From Actinoplanes ianthinogenes (GTDB lineage: Bacteria > Actinomycetota > Actinomycetes > Mycobacteriales > Micromonosporaceae), in NCBI RefSeq assembly GCF_018324205.1, contig NZ_AP023356.1, positions 6,387,501 to 6,451,500 of the forward strand: DNA of 64,000 nucleotides, given 5' to 3'. Shown here piece by piece: positions 25,089 through 33,223 of this stretch. The position numbers and the translations under genes were made by a program. The notes under the pieces were generated by a model. It made no database searches. It saw nothing but the letters and a program-made list of their open reading frames with translations, and was not told where the DNA came from. Numbering within the stretch: the stretch's first letter is position 1; each line of letters opens with the position of its first letter.

Positions 25089-25221
25089 ACCTTACGGCGG
25101 CCCGGGCACCCGGCGACCGTCGCGTAAGGGGGCCGGCGGCCCGGACATGGGGCGGCGTCCCCATGCCGGAGCACCGCCTTCGGGTGAAGAGTCGATGTCG
25201 GCAAGCACGACGACACGACTC
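25089..25221 (+). ncRNA. structured leader upstream of small ORF
   Basis: Three inverted repeats follow each other: CCTTACG/CGTAAGG (25090-25096 with 25123-25129), CATGGGG/CCCCATG (25146-25152 with 25159-25165, loop of six), and GAGTCG-A-TGTCG with CGACA-CGACTC (25189-25200 with 25211-25221, one bulged A). The last stem ends 2 nt before the GAGGAG ribosome binding site of the 54-aa ORF. This looks like a folded 5' leader. No known riboswitch class is recognised. Confidence 0.45.
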
Positions 25222-25236
25222 ACGAGGAGCACCGAG

Positions 25237-25401
25237 ATGGTTCCCGAGATCTCTCTGCAACTGGCCCAGCAGCGCGGCGCGGAGCTGCGGCAGGAGGCGG
25301 AGGCCTACCGGCGCGCCCGGGAAGCCGCCGGTGGACGGCGGCCACGGTGGCGGTTCCTCGCGCTCCGCCGGCGCTCGTTCCTCCGGTCCCGAGCGGCATG
25401 A
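25237..25401 (+). CDS. small basic/helical protein (54 aa)
   Basis: ATG 25237 with GAGGAG seven bases upstream. The 54-residue product starts VPEISLQLAQQRGAELRQEA and forms one amphipathic helix rich in Gln, Glu and Arg to about residue 30. It ends in a strongly basic tail with many Arg. It has no TM and is not recognised. Similar short helical ORFs with this start are common in actinobacteria. It lies 44 nt upstream of the LuxR-type regulator gene, and a structured leader precedes it, so it may be a regulatory or leader protein. Confidence 0.55.
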   Translation: MVPEISLQLAQQRGAELRQEAEAYRRAREAAGGRRPRWRFLALRRRSFLRSRAA

Positions 25402-25445
25402 TCGGCTCACATTTCCTGTCGGACCCGCGTGGCATGCTCGACCTC

Positions 25446-28328
25446 ATGACGACGGTCAGCAGCCACAGCGAGATCCTGGTCGCCCGGGACGGCGAGCTCG
25501 CCACGCTGCACGACACGCTCCGCCGGGTGCGCGCCGGCGAGCCGGCCGTCCTGCTGGTCGGCGGCGAGGCCGGCGTCGGCAAGACCCGGCTGGTCGAGGA
25601 GTTCACTCGGGGGTTGGCCGGCGAGCCGGTCAGGGTGCTCACCGGCCAGTGCCTGGAGCTCGGCGAGGAGGGCCTGCCCTTCGCGCCGTTCGCGGCGGCC
25701 CTGCGCGAGCTGGTCCGCCGCGAGGGGCGCGAGGTGTTCGAGGGGCGGGAGTCCGACTTCGCCCGGCTGCTGCCCGAGCTCGGTCCCGCATCGGCGTTCG
25801 GCGAGAGCCATCGCGGGCTGCTCTTCGAGCTGGTCGGGTCGCTGTTCGCCCGGCTGGGCACGGAGCGGCCGGTGGTGCTGGTGCTGGAGGACCTGCACTG
25901 GGCCGACCGGTCCACCCGCGACCTGATCGGCTTCCTGGTCCGCTCGGCCCGGGCGCCGCGGCTGATGCTGCTGGGCACCTATCGCACCGACGAGCTGCAC
26001 CGCGGCCACCCGCTGCGCCCGTTCGTGGCCGAGCTGGAGCGGGTCCGTGGCGTGCAGCGCCTGGAGATCGACCGGCTCGACCGGGAGGGCACCGCCGAGC
26101 TGCTCGGCCACCTGATCGGCGGTGAGCCCGAGCCGCAGACGGTCGACGCGGTGAGCCGGCGCGCCCAGGGCATCCCGTTCTTCATCGAGCAGCTGGCCGC
26201 CAGCGCCGACCCGGCCTGCTCCGACATCCCGGAGACCCTGCGCGACCTGCTGCTCTCCCGGGTCGACCTGCTGCCCGAGCCGGCCCAGCGGATGCTGCGG
26301 GTGGCCGCGGTCGGCGGCACCCGGATCGGCCACGAGCTGATCGCCCAGGTGGCCGGGGTCGACGAGATCACCTGCGAGTCCGCGCTGCGCGTGGTGGTCG
26401 CCGCCCAGCTGATCGTCTTCGACCCGGACGGGGGCTATGAGTTCCGCCACGCGCTGGTGCGCGAGGCGGTTCACGACGACCTGTTGCCCGGCGAGCACAC
26501 CCGCCTGCACGCGCGGTATGCGGAGGCGATCGAGGCCGATCCGCGGCTGGTGCCGGCCGGCCGGGCGGCCGCCGAGATCGCCCACCACTGGCATGCCGCC
26601 CACAACCGTCCGCGCGCCCTGGTCGCCGCGAAACGCGCCGCCGACGAGGCGTGCCGCCGGTTCGCCTATGCGGAGCAGGCCCGCCTGCTCGACCGCGTCC
26701 TGGAGCTGTGGGAGCAGGTGCCCGAGGCCGCCGAGTTGCTCGGCGCCGGTCACCTCGACCTGCTGGAGGAGACCGCGCTGGTGGCGATCGAGTCCGGCGA
26801 GCTGCACCGGGCGCTGAGCCTGACCCGGGCCGCGCTGAGCGACCTGGACGCCGGCGCCGAGCCGTTGCGCACCGCCCGGCTGCTGGTGCGCCGGGCCAAG
26901 CTGCTGCGCACCGCCGGCAAGAGCGACGGCTTCGCCGAGACCAAGGAGGCCTACCGGCTGCTCACCGGGTCACCCGACGGGCACACCCGCACCGAGTTGC
27001 TCGGCGAGGTGGCCTATCTGTTCGCCAGCATGGACGGCGACGAGGTCCGGCGGATCTGGGAGCAGGTCCGGGCCGCGGTCGACCAGCTCGGCGACGCCTC
27101 CGCCCAGGTCTACGCGGAGATCACCAAGGGGCAGGTCTGCGCCGGCTGGACGCCCGCCGCCGACGGGCTGCCGATCCTGCTGGCCGCGGTCGAGCAGGCC
27201 CGTGCCTGCGGCGACGACCAGGCACTCTCCCGCGGCCTGGTGAATGTCTCGGACGTCCTGTTCGAGCTGGGGCGTTATGCGGATTCGGCGGAGGCCGCCG
27301 CCGAGGGCGTCCCGCACGCGATGCGCTACGGCGTCTCCCGCACCACCGGTGTCTACCTGCTGGCCAACCAGGCCGAGGCGCTGCTGGCGCTGGGCCGCTG
27401 GGACGAGGCGGACGCCCGGCTGGCCGAGGCCGCCCGGCAGGACCCGCCCGGCCTGATGGCGCTGCCCTGGCTGCGGTTGCGGGCCCGGCTGCGGCTCGCC
27501 CGCGGGCACGCCCGGGCCGAGCAGGTGCTGACCCGGGCGACCGGCATGCTCGGCAAGCCCTATCTACCCTGCGAGAAACGCCTCTGGATGCTGGAGCTGC
27601 GGATCCTGGCCGCGCTCGCCGCCGGGGACGCCCCGGCGGCCGTGGCCGCGGCCCGGGTCGCGGTCGGCGACACCGGCCTGCTGGACCGGCCGCGTTATGC
27701 CTGGCAGGTGCTGGCCACCGCGGCCCGCGCGGTGAGCCTCGCCCGCGAGCCCGCACCCGGGCAGGGCGTCGCGGTGGACACGGTGGAGCAGCTGGCCGAG
27801 CGGATCCGCGCGGCGGCCGCCCGGCTGCCGCGGCGCTATCCGGCCGAGCTGGCCGGCGCCGCGCAGGTCGGGGCCGAGCTGGACGGCGGCGCCGAGCGAT
27901 GGACCGCGGCGGTGGCCGCGTGGCGGGTCGACGGGCAGCCGTTCGAGCTGGCCACGGCCCTGATCCGGAGCGCCGAGGCGCACGCCGCCGACCGGTCCGC
28001 AGCGGCCGCGGCGCTCGCCGAGGGGACCGCGATCGCCACCGGGCTGGGCGCGGCCCCGCTGCTGGAGGCGGCCGAGACGCTGGCCCGGCGGCTCGGGGTG
28101 CGCCCGGCGGCGGCCGAGAGCGCGGTGGACGAGGTGCTCACCGCCCGGGAGCGGGAGGTGCTGCACCTGGTCGCCGAGGGGCAGAGCAACGGCCAGATCG
28201 CCCAGCGCCTGTTCATCTCACCGAAAACGGCGAGCGTGCACGTCTCCCGCATCATCGCGAAACTCGAGGTCACCAACCGGGTGGAGGCCGCCGCGGTGGC
28301 CCGCCGCCTGCACCTGATCGACGACTGA
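25446..28328 (+). CDS. LuxR-family large ATP-binding regulator (LAL type)
   Basis: A 960-residue regulator. The N-terminal AAA-like ATPase has Walker A GGEAGVGKTRL (about 39-49) and Walker B PVVLVLEDLHWAD. The middle is built of TPR-like helical repeats (about 330-880). The C-terminus is a LuxR/GerE HTH: LTAREREVLHLVAEGQSNGQ and KTASVHVSRI (about 897-955). Such proteins activate specific operons in response to an unidentified ligand. The start was set at ATG 25446; ATG 25398 and 25434 are alternatives in the same frame, and none has a ribosome binding site. A CATGCT box seven bases before 25446 slightly favours it. The target genes cannot be inferred; the ESX cluster next door is a candidate. 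Confidence 0.9.
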   Translation: MTTVSSHSEILVARDGELATLHDTLRRVRAGEPAVLLVGGEAGVGKTRLVEEFTRGLAGEPVRVLTGQCLELGEEGLPFAPFAAALRELVRREGREVFEGRESDFARLLPELGPASAFGESHRGLLFELVGSLFARLGTERPVVLVLEDLHWADRSTRDLIGFLVRSARAPRLMLLGTYRTDELHRGHPLRPFVAELERVRGVQRLEIDRLDREGTAELLGHLIGGEPEPQTVDAVSRRAQGIPFFIEQLAASADPACSDIPETLRDLLLSRVDLLPEPAQRMLRVAAVGGTRIGHELIAQVAGVDEITCESALRVVVAAQLIVFDPDGGYEFRHALVREAVHDDLLPGEHTRLHARYAEAIEADPRLVPAGRAAAEIAHHWHAAHNRPRALVAAKRAADEACRRFAYAEQARLLDRVLELWEQVPEAAELLGAGHLDLLEETALVAIESGELHRALSLTRAALSDLDAGAEPLRTARLLVRRAKLLRTAGKSDGFAETKEAYRLLTGSPDGHTRTELLGEVAYLFASMDGDEVRRIWEQVRAAVDQLGDASAQVYAEITKGQVCAGWTPAADGLPILLAAVEQARACGDDQALSRGLVNVSDVLFELGRYADSAEAAAEGVPHAMRYGVSRTTGVYLLANQAEALLALGRWDEADARLAEAARQDPPGLMALPWLRLRARLRLARGHARAEQVLTRATGMLGKPYLPCEKRLWMLELRILAALAAGDAPAAVAAARVAVGDTGLLDRPRYAWQVLATAARAVSLAREPAPGQGVAVDTVEQLAERIRAAAARLPRRYPAELAGAAQVGAELDGGAERWTAAVAAWRVDGQPFELATALIRSAEAHAADRSAAAAALAEGTAIATGLGAAPLLEAAETLARRLGVRPAAAESAVDEVLTAREREVLHLVAEGQSNGQIAQRLFISPKTASVHVSRIIAKLEVTNRVEAAAVARRLHLIDD

Positions 28329-28473
28329 CCCGCGCCGGACCGGCGCGGACCTCAGGTGCGGGCGGGGTGCGCCGGGTTGCCGGGCGGGGGCAATCTCCGG
28401 GGTGGGCGGCGAAGGCTAATCCGGGCCGGGCCGGTTCCGATGATGGGGGCCGACCAACAGCTGAGGAGCCGTC

Positions 28474-28512
28474 ATGCACGACAAGTTCCGTTCGCCCTCC
28501 GGGGGCTGGTGA
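28474..28512 (+). CDS. 12-codon upstream ORF
   Basis: GAGGAG followed by ATG 28474 opens a frame of 12 codons (MHDKFRSPSGGW), whose TGA overlaps the ATG of the next gene as TGATG. This is a typical arrangement for translational coupling. The peptide itself may have no function. It was too short to be called by length and rests on the good ribosome binding site and the exact overlap. Confidence 0.5.
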   Translation: MHDKFRSPSGGW

Positions 28513-28775
28513 TGGACAGCGCCGTCGACGATGCCTACCAGGCGGTCGAGGCGCTGTTCGGCCCGGAGTCGGGGGTCCCGTGGTGGGCCTGGCTCGCGCC
28601 GGTCATCGTGCTTTTCGGCCGACTGCTCTACCCGGTGGTCTTTCCCGAGGCCGCCGCGGCGGAGGCGGAGACCGATCGCCGGCTCGCCGAGTTCCGCCGG
28701 GAACGCAACGGCAACGGCAAGGGCAAGGAGAAGGCTGACAAGAAGAGCAAGAAGGGCAAGAAGGGCAAGAAGTGA
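28512..28775 (+). CDS. small membrane protein with Lys-rich tail (87 aa)
   Basis: ATG 28512 overlaps the stop of the 12-codon ORF. The 87-residue protein has an acidic N-terminus (about 1-18), one TM or membrane-associated segment (about 22-45, WWAWLAPVIVLFGRLLYPVVF), a charged helix, and a tail of Lys/Gly/Asn runs (about 65-87). The basic tail should face the cytosol and could bind phospholipid or RNA. The family is unknown. A hairpin terminator follows 19 nt after the stop. Confidence 0.6.
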   Translation: MDSAVDDAYQAVEALFGPESGVPWWAWLAPVIVLFGRLLYPVVFPEAAAAEAETDRRLAEFRRERNGNGKGKEKADKKSKKGKKGKK

Positions 28776-28793
28776 TCCGCCCGCGCAGACGGC

Positions 28794-28828
28794 GAAGGCC
28801 CGTGACCACATCAGGTCGCGGGCCTTTC
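28794..28828. terminator. bidirectional terminator
   Basis: GAAGGCCCG (28794-28802) pairs with CGGGCCTTTC (28819-28828). It lies between the convergent small membrane gene and lipA. A T-run on the plus side is short, so termination may be partly structural. Confidence 0.65.
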
Positions 28829-28845
28829 GTCACGTCGACGAAGGG

Positions 28846-29769
28846 TCAGCCCCGGGCGTCGAGGGCCTGGCGGTAGAGCCGGCCCGCCCGATACGACGAG
28901 CGGACCAGGGGACCGCTCATCACACCGGCGAAGCCGATCTGCTCGGCCTCCTCGCGCAGCTCGACGAACTCCTCCGGCTTGACCCAGCGCTCGACCGGGT
29001 GGTGCCGCGGGGTGGGACGAAGGTACTGCGTGATGGTGATCAGCTCGCAGCCGGCCGCGTGCAGGTCGCGCAGGGCGGCGGAGATCTCCGCGCGCTCCTC
29101 GCCCATGCCGAGGATCAGGTTGCTCTTGGTGACCAGGCCGGCCGCGCGGGCCTGGGTGATCACGTCGAGGGAGCGCTCGTAACGGAAGCCGGGGCGGATC
29201 CGCTTGAAGATCCGGGGGACCGTCTCGACGTTGTGCGCGAGCACCTCGGGCCGCGCGCCGAACACCTCGGCGAGCTGCTCGGGCTCGGCGTTGAAGTCGG
29301 GGATCAGCAGCTCGACGCCGCAGCCGGGCTGGAGCTTGTGGATCTGGCGGACGGTCTCCGCGTAGAGCCAGGCGCCGCCGTCGGGCAGGTCGTCGCGGGC
29401 CACGCCGGTGACCGTCGCATAACGCAGGCCCATGGTGGCGACCGACTCACCGACCCGGCGCGGCTCGTCGGCGTCGAACTCGGCCGGCTTGCCGGTGTCG
29501 ATCTGGCAGAAGTCGCAGCGGCGGGTGCACTGGTCACCACCGATCAGGAAGGTCGCCTCGCGGTCTTCCCAGCACTCGTAGATGTTGGGGCAGCCTGCCT
29601 CCTGGCAGACCGTGTGCAGACCCTCTTTCTGCACCAGCCCGCGCATCTGGGTGTACTCCGGACCCATCTTCGCCTTGACCTTGATCCACGGCGGCTTCCG
29701 CTCGATGGGAGTTTCGGCGTTGCGCGCCTCGATGCGCAGCATGCGGCGGCCCTCGGGAGCAATAGTCAC
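28846..29769 (-). CDS. lipA: lipoyl synthase LipA
   Basis: Radical-SAM lipoyl synthase that inserts two sulfurs into protein-bound octanoyl groups. With GTG 29769 it has 307 residues; TAATCT lies seven bases upstream (leaderless), and the longer frame adds unsupported residues. The auxiliary cluster motif CxxxxCxxxxxC is seen as CQEAGCPNIYEC, the SAM cluster motif CxxxCxxC as CTRRCDFC. The C-terminal RSSYRAG provides the serine ligand of the auxiliary cluster. LipB is encoded at 32562 and the lipoyl-protein SucB at 36121, so the whole route is local. The gene is convergent with the small membrane protein. Confidence 0.96.
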   Translation of the reverse strand: MTIAPEGRRMLRIEARNAETPIERKPPWIKVKAKMGPEYTQMRGLVQKEGLHTVCQEAGCPNIYECWEDREATFLIGGDQCTRRCDFCQIDTGKPAEFDADEPRRVGESVATMGLRYATVTGVARDDLPDGGAWLYAETVRQIHKLQPGCGVELLIPDFNAEPEQLAEVFGARPEVLAHNVETVPRIFKRIRPGFRYERSLDVITQARAAGLVTKSNLILGMGEERAEISAALRDLHAAGCELITITQYLRPTPRHHPVERWVKPEEFVELREEAEQIGFAGVMSGPLVRSSYRAGRLYRQALDARG

Positions 29770-29893
29770 GACCCCGAGATTACGCCGATCCACGCCGCCC
29801 GCAGCGCAGGGGCGACGAGGCTCACGTGACCTGACGTGTGACCGCCGACACACATAGTGGGAAAACCGGATGCGGGTGACGGCGGGACGTGCC

Positions 29894-29899
29894 TAGGCT
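29894..29899 (+). promoter_or_regulatory. -10 box of the aspS T-box transcript
   Basis: TAGGCT at 29894-29899 would start transcription near 29906, just before the T-box stem I. A clear -35 was not found. Confidence 0.4.
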
Positions 29900-29904
29900 T
29901 CCCG

Positions 29905-30120
29905 GCACGGCAGTGATGGGACCGAGTAACGCTCCGATCCGCCGGCCGAGAGAGCCACCAGCAGCTGTGACGGTGGCCCGAGCGCCGGAGCGTGAAGACA
30001 CCCCGGAGCCGAGCAGTGCAAGAGGCGCTCCGCCCACGGAGCGCGAAGGTGCGGTGGTACCGCGAGGATTCCCGCTCGCCCGCACCTCCCTGGGGCCGCG
30101 TTGCAGTCACCGGAGGAGGT
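29905..30120 (+). promoter_or_regulatory. translational T-box riboswitch, GAC (Asp) specifier
   Basis: The leader of aspS has the T-box parts in order. GAGTAAC (about 29923-29929) and GTGAAGACA (about 29992-30000) face each other in the specifier loop, with GAC as specifier after GAA. GCTCCG/CGGAGC closes the helix above, and GCCACC/GGTGGC forms the distal stem. The T-box is GGTGGTACCGCG (30053-30064). CCGCACCTCC (30080-30089) can pair either with AGGTGCGG (30047-30054) or, through ACCTCC, with the aspS ribosome binding site GGAGGT (30115-30120), so uncharged tRNA would free the site. The T-box base facing the discriminator is U, a G-U wobble for tRNA-Asp. Confidence 0.85.
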
Positions 30121-30127
30121 AACCGCC

Positions 30128-31381
30128 ATGCAACGCATCCTCTCCACCGAACTGGCGTCCCACCCGTACGAAAAGGTCCGGGTCGAGGGCTGGATCCATC
30201 GGATCCGCCGGCTCAAATCGGTCTCCTTCCTGATCGTCCGGGACGCGGCCGGGCTCGCCCAGGTGGTGGTGACCGACCCGGCGCAGCTGACCGCGCCGGA
30301 GGAGAGCGTCGTCTCGGTGACCGCCACGGTCACGCCGAACGAGCAGGCGCCGGGCGGCGTGGAGCTGACCGGGCCGGCGATCGAGGTGCTCTCCGCGGTG
30401 GGCGTACCGTTGCCGTTCGAGCTGCACCGGCCCGAGCTGACCGCGGGTCTGCCCACCCAGCTGGACCACGCCGCGCTCGCTCTCCGTCATCCGGCCCGCA
30501 GGGCCGCGCTGCGGATCTCGGCGGCCGCGGCCGCGGGCTTCCGAGCGGCGCTGGAGGCGCAGCGGTTCGTCGAGATCCACACGCCGAAGCTCGTCGAGTC
30601 GGCGACCGAGTCCGGCGCGGACGTCTTCGAGCTGGACTACTTCGGGCGGCCCGCCTACCTGGCCCAGTCGCCGCAGTTCTACAAGCAGATGATGGTCGGC
30701 GTCTTCGAGCGGGTCTTCGAGGTCGGTCCGGTGTTCCGCGCGGAGAACAGCGACACCGCGCGGCACCTGACCCAGTACACGTCGCTCGACGCGGAGATGG
30801 GCTTCATCGCCGACCACCGGGACGTGATGGCGGCGCTGACCCGGACGCTCGCCGGGATGTTCGGCGAGATCACCGCGCGGACCGGGTTCGCGGTGCCGGA
30901 GGTGCCGGCCGAGATCCCGGCGGTGCACTTCACCGAGGCGCTGACGATCGCGGGGGCGCCGGCCGATGAGCCGGACCTGGCCCCGGCGCACGAGCGGGCG
31001 CTGGGTGAGTGGGCGCGGCGCGAGCACGGCTCCGAGTTCGTCTATGTGACCGGGTACCCGATGCGCAAGCGGCCGTTCTACACCCACCCGGACCCGGCCG
31101 ACCCGGCGTACTCGAACGGATTCGACCTGCTCTTCCGCGGGTTGGAGATCGTCACCGGCGGGCAGCGCCTACACCGGCACGCCGACTACGTCGCCGCGCT
31201 GCGCGCGACGGGCGAACCGGTGGCGGCCTATCAGGGCTATCTGGACGCCTTCCGGTACGGCCTGCCCCCGCACGGCGGCTGGGCCATCGGCCTGGAACGC
31301 CTGGTGGCCCGGCTGACCGGCGCCACGAACGTCCGCGAGGTCACCGCGTTCCCGAGGGACCCGCATCGTCTCGCGCCGTAG
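30128..31381 (+). CDS. aspS: aspartyl-tRNA synthetase, archaeal type
   Basis: Class IIb synthetase of 417 residues, shorter than the bacterial AspRS because it lacks the GAD insertion domain. An OB-fold anticodon domain (about 1-105, EKVRVEGWIHRIRRLKSVSF) precedes the catalytic domain. Motif 2 is FRAENSDTARHLTQYTSLD, with class II contacts, and motif 3 is GLERLVARLTG near the C-terminus. The archaeal/eukaryotic type can be non-discriminating (charging tRNA-Asp and tRNA-Asn); which applies cannot be read from the sequence. ATG 30128 follows the GGAGGAGGT site controlled by the T-box. An AsnRS assignment is less likely given the GAC specifier. Confidence 0.85.
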   Translation: MQRILSTELASHPYEKVRVEGWIHRIRRLKSVSFLIVRDAAGLAQVVVTDPAQLTAPEESVVSVTATVTPNEQAPGGVELTGPAIEVLSAVGVPLPFELHRPELTAGLPTQLDHAALALRHPARRAALRISAAAAAGFRAALEAQRFVEIHTPKLVESATESGADVFELDYFGRPAYLAQSPQFYKQMMVGVFERVFEVGPVFRAENSDTARHLTQYTSLDAEMGFIADHRDVMAALTRTLAGMFGEITARTGFAVPEVPAEIPAVHFTEALTIAGAPADEPDLAPAHERALGEWARREHGSEFVYVTGYPMRKRPFYTHPDPADPAYSNGFDLLFRGLEIVTGGQRLHRHADYVAALRATGEPVAAYQGYLDAFRYGLPPHGGWAIGLERLVARLTGATNVREVTAFPRDPHRLAP

Positions 31382-31396
31382 TCGTAGGTTGGGCCC

Positions 31397-32578
31397 GTGC
31401 TGATCGACCTCGACGTGCCCCCGGCGCCCGCCCCCGAGCGGAGCCGCCGGGCCATCCCGTGGCGCAGGATCCGGGCCGCGGCGGTGGCCGCCGTGCTGTT
31501 GCTGCTCGGCGCCGCCGCCGCACCACCCCGGATCGCGTCGTTCCCGCGGATCGGCGGCACCGGGGGCCACGCCTCGACGAACGTTCTGCTCACCCCGGAG
31601 GCGCTGTACACCGTGCAGCCGGCCGACGGCGGGGACGGCGTCGACCTGGTCGCCCAGCCGATGCGGCCGGGCGGCCCGGACTGGCGGATCGAGACCGGGC
31701 TGAGCGGTGGGCCGGATCTCCGGCTGTTCCGCTCCGGCCCGGTGCTGGTGGCCGCCGACGCGACCGAGTTCCGCGTGCTGGACGCGGCGACCGGGAAGGA
31801 CGTCTGGTCGCCGCTGGGCCCGGCGACCGTGACCGGCGATCGGGTGCTGCTCGGCGACTCCGGCGACGACGGGGCCTCCCTGCTGCGCCTGGCCGACCTG
31901 GCGACCGGCCGGATCCTCTGGACGCGGCGCGGCGCGGCGGACCTTGCCATGCTCGACCCGACCGGGCGGTACCTGCTGACCCTGGAGGGCCTGCTCGGCG
32001 CGGAGGTGCGCTCGGCCGCCGACGGGCGGGTGCTGGCGCACCGGTCGGTGCGCGAGTCGATCGACCCGGACAACCCGCTGGCCGTGCTCGCCGGCGACCA
32101 GGCGTACGTGATGGGGCCGAACACGCTGACCGCGCTGCACCTGCCGGACCTGACACCGGTCTGGGCGAAACCGGCGAGCGTGCTGATGCCGCGGGACGCG
32201 GTGACCTGCGGCGCCCTGCTCTGCGTCCAGGGTGATCGGGGCCTGACCGGGGTGGACCCGCGCACCGGCGCGGTCCGCTGGACCGCCGACGGGTGGCACG
32301 ACTACGCCGGTGGCGTGGCGCGGTCGCTGGACGGGCGGCTGGTCCTGATCGACCCGGCGACCGGCCGGGTGACCCGCAGGCTGGGCCGCGGCCAGGTGAC
32401 CGACGGGCTGCTGCTGCGCGCGGCCGGTGACCACACCGAGGTCACCGACCTGCGCACCGGCTTGGTGTACGGCACGTTGCCCCGGGTGCTGCCGTTCGGC
32501 TGCACCGCCGCCGGAGACCTGGTGGCCTGCCAGGATCAGGGGGCCACCAGCGTCTTCCGGATCAGAAGAGGGTCGTGA
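31397..32578 (+). CDS. PQQ-like beta-propeller membrane-anchored protein
   Basis: GTG 31397 is six bases after TAGGTT (leaderless). The 393-residue protein has a TM or signal anchor at about 28-45. A beta-propeller follows, in which repeats such as FRVLDAATGKDVWSPLG, ADLATGRILWTRRG and GVDPRTGAVRWTADGW match the PQQ-type blade pattern (LDxxTGxxxW). Quinoprotein ligands are not evident, so it is more likely a binding protein than an enzyme. It lies 15 nt after aspS but has its own promoter. Its 3' end overlaps convergent lipB by 17 nt. Confidence 0.75.
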   Translation: MLIDLDVPPAPAPERSRRAIPWRRIRAAAVAAVLLLLGAAAAPPRIASFPRIGGTGGHASTNVLLTPEALYTVQPADGGDGVDLVAQPMRPGGPDWRIETGLSGGPDLRLFRSGPVLVAADATEFRVLDAATGKDVWSPLGPATVTGDRVLLGDSGDDGASLLRLADLATGRILWTRRGAADLAMLDPTGRYLLTLEGLLGAEVRSAADGRVLAHRSVRESIDPDNPLAVLAGDQAYVMGPNTLTALHLPDLTPVWAKPASVLMPRDAVTCGALLCVQGDRGLTGVDPRTGAVRWTADGWHDYAGGVARSLDGRLVLIDPATGRVTRRLGRGQVTDGLLLRAAGDHTEVTDLRTGLVYGTLPRVLPFGCTAAGDLVACQDQGATSVFRIRRGS

Positions 32579-33191
32579 GGTGCCGCTCGACGACCGGCAT
32601 CACCTCGGCCACGGTCACCGGCCGGCCCAGCTCGGCGCTGAGTGAGGTGACCCCGGCGTCGCGGATCCCGCAGGGCACGAACCGCTCGAAATTCGCCAGG
32701 TCACAGTCACAGTTCAGCGCGAAGCCGTGCAGCGTCACGCCGCGGGCCACCCGGATCCCGATCTGGGCGATCTTGCGGTCCAGGCCGCCGTCGGTGGCCC
32801 GGACCCAGGCGCCGCTGCGGCCCTCGACCCGCTCGGTGACCACGCCGAACTCGGCGCAGACGTCGATCAGCAGTTGCTCGACCCGGCGCACGTAGGCGAC
32901 CACGTCGACCGGGTCGGGCAGCCGCAGGATCGGGTAGCCGACCAGCTGGCCCGGCCCGTGCCAGGTGATCTTGCCGCCGCGGTCGACGTCGACCACCGGG
33001 GTGCCGTCCCACGGCCGGTCGGCGGGCTCGGTGCGCTTGCCGGCGGTGAAGACGCTGGGGTGCTCCAGCAGCAGGATGGTGTCCGGCTGGTCGCCGGCCG
33101 CCACGGCCTCGTGCAGACGCTTCTGCTCGTCCCACGCGTCGCGGTAATCGACCAGGCCGGGGCGCAGAACGGTGAGTACGGAGGATGTCAC
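32562..33191 (-). CDS. lipB: octanoyltransferase LipB
   Basis: LipB moves octanoate from acyl carrier protein to lipoyl-domain lysines. GTG 33191 follows TAGGCT by seven bases, so a leaderless start is preferred to the longer frame. The product has 209 residues. Family motifs are HGPGQLVGYPI, RKIAQIGIRVARGVTLHG with the catalytic Lys, and PCGI with the catalytic Cys. It partners with LipA encoded at 28846 and serves SucB. It is transcribed in the same direction as the membrane protein 32 nt upstream. Confidence 0.95.
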   Translation of the reverse strand: MTSSVLTVLRPGLVDYRDAWDEQKRLHEAVAAGDQPDTILLLEHPSVFTAGKRTEPADRPWDGTPVVDVDRGGKITWHGPGQLVGYPILRLPDPVDVVAYVRRVEQLLIDVCAEFGVVTERVEGRSGAWVRATDGGLDRKIAQIGIRVARGVTLHGFALNCDCDLANFERFVPCGIRDAGVTSLSAELGRPVTVAEVMPVVERHLTTLF

Positions 33192-33223
33192 AGCCGAAAG
33201 CCTAGCCCCGTACTCACCGGTAC

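Noticed and set aside
29854..30127. Reading frame 29992-30969 and others over the aspS leader
   Set aside because: They run through T-box helices and the aspS start, and have no ribosome site or family motif.
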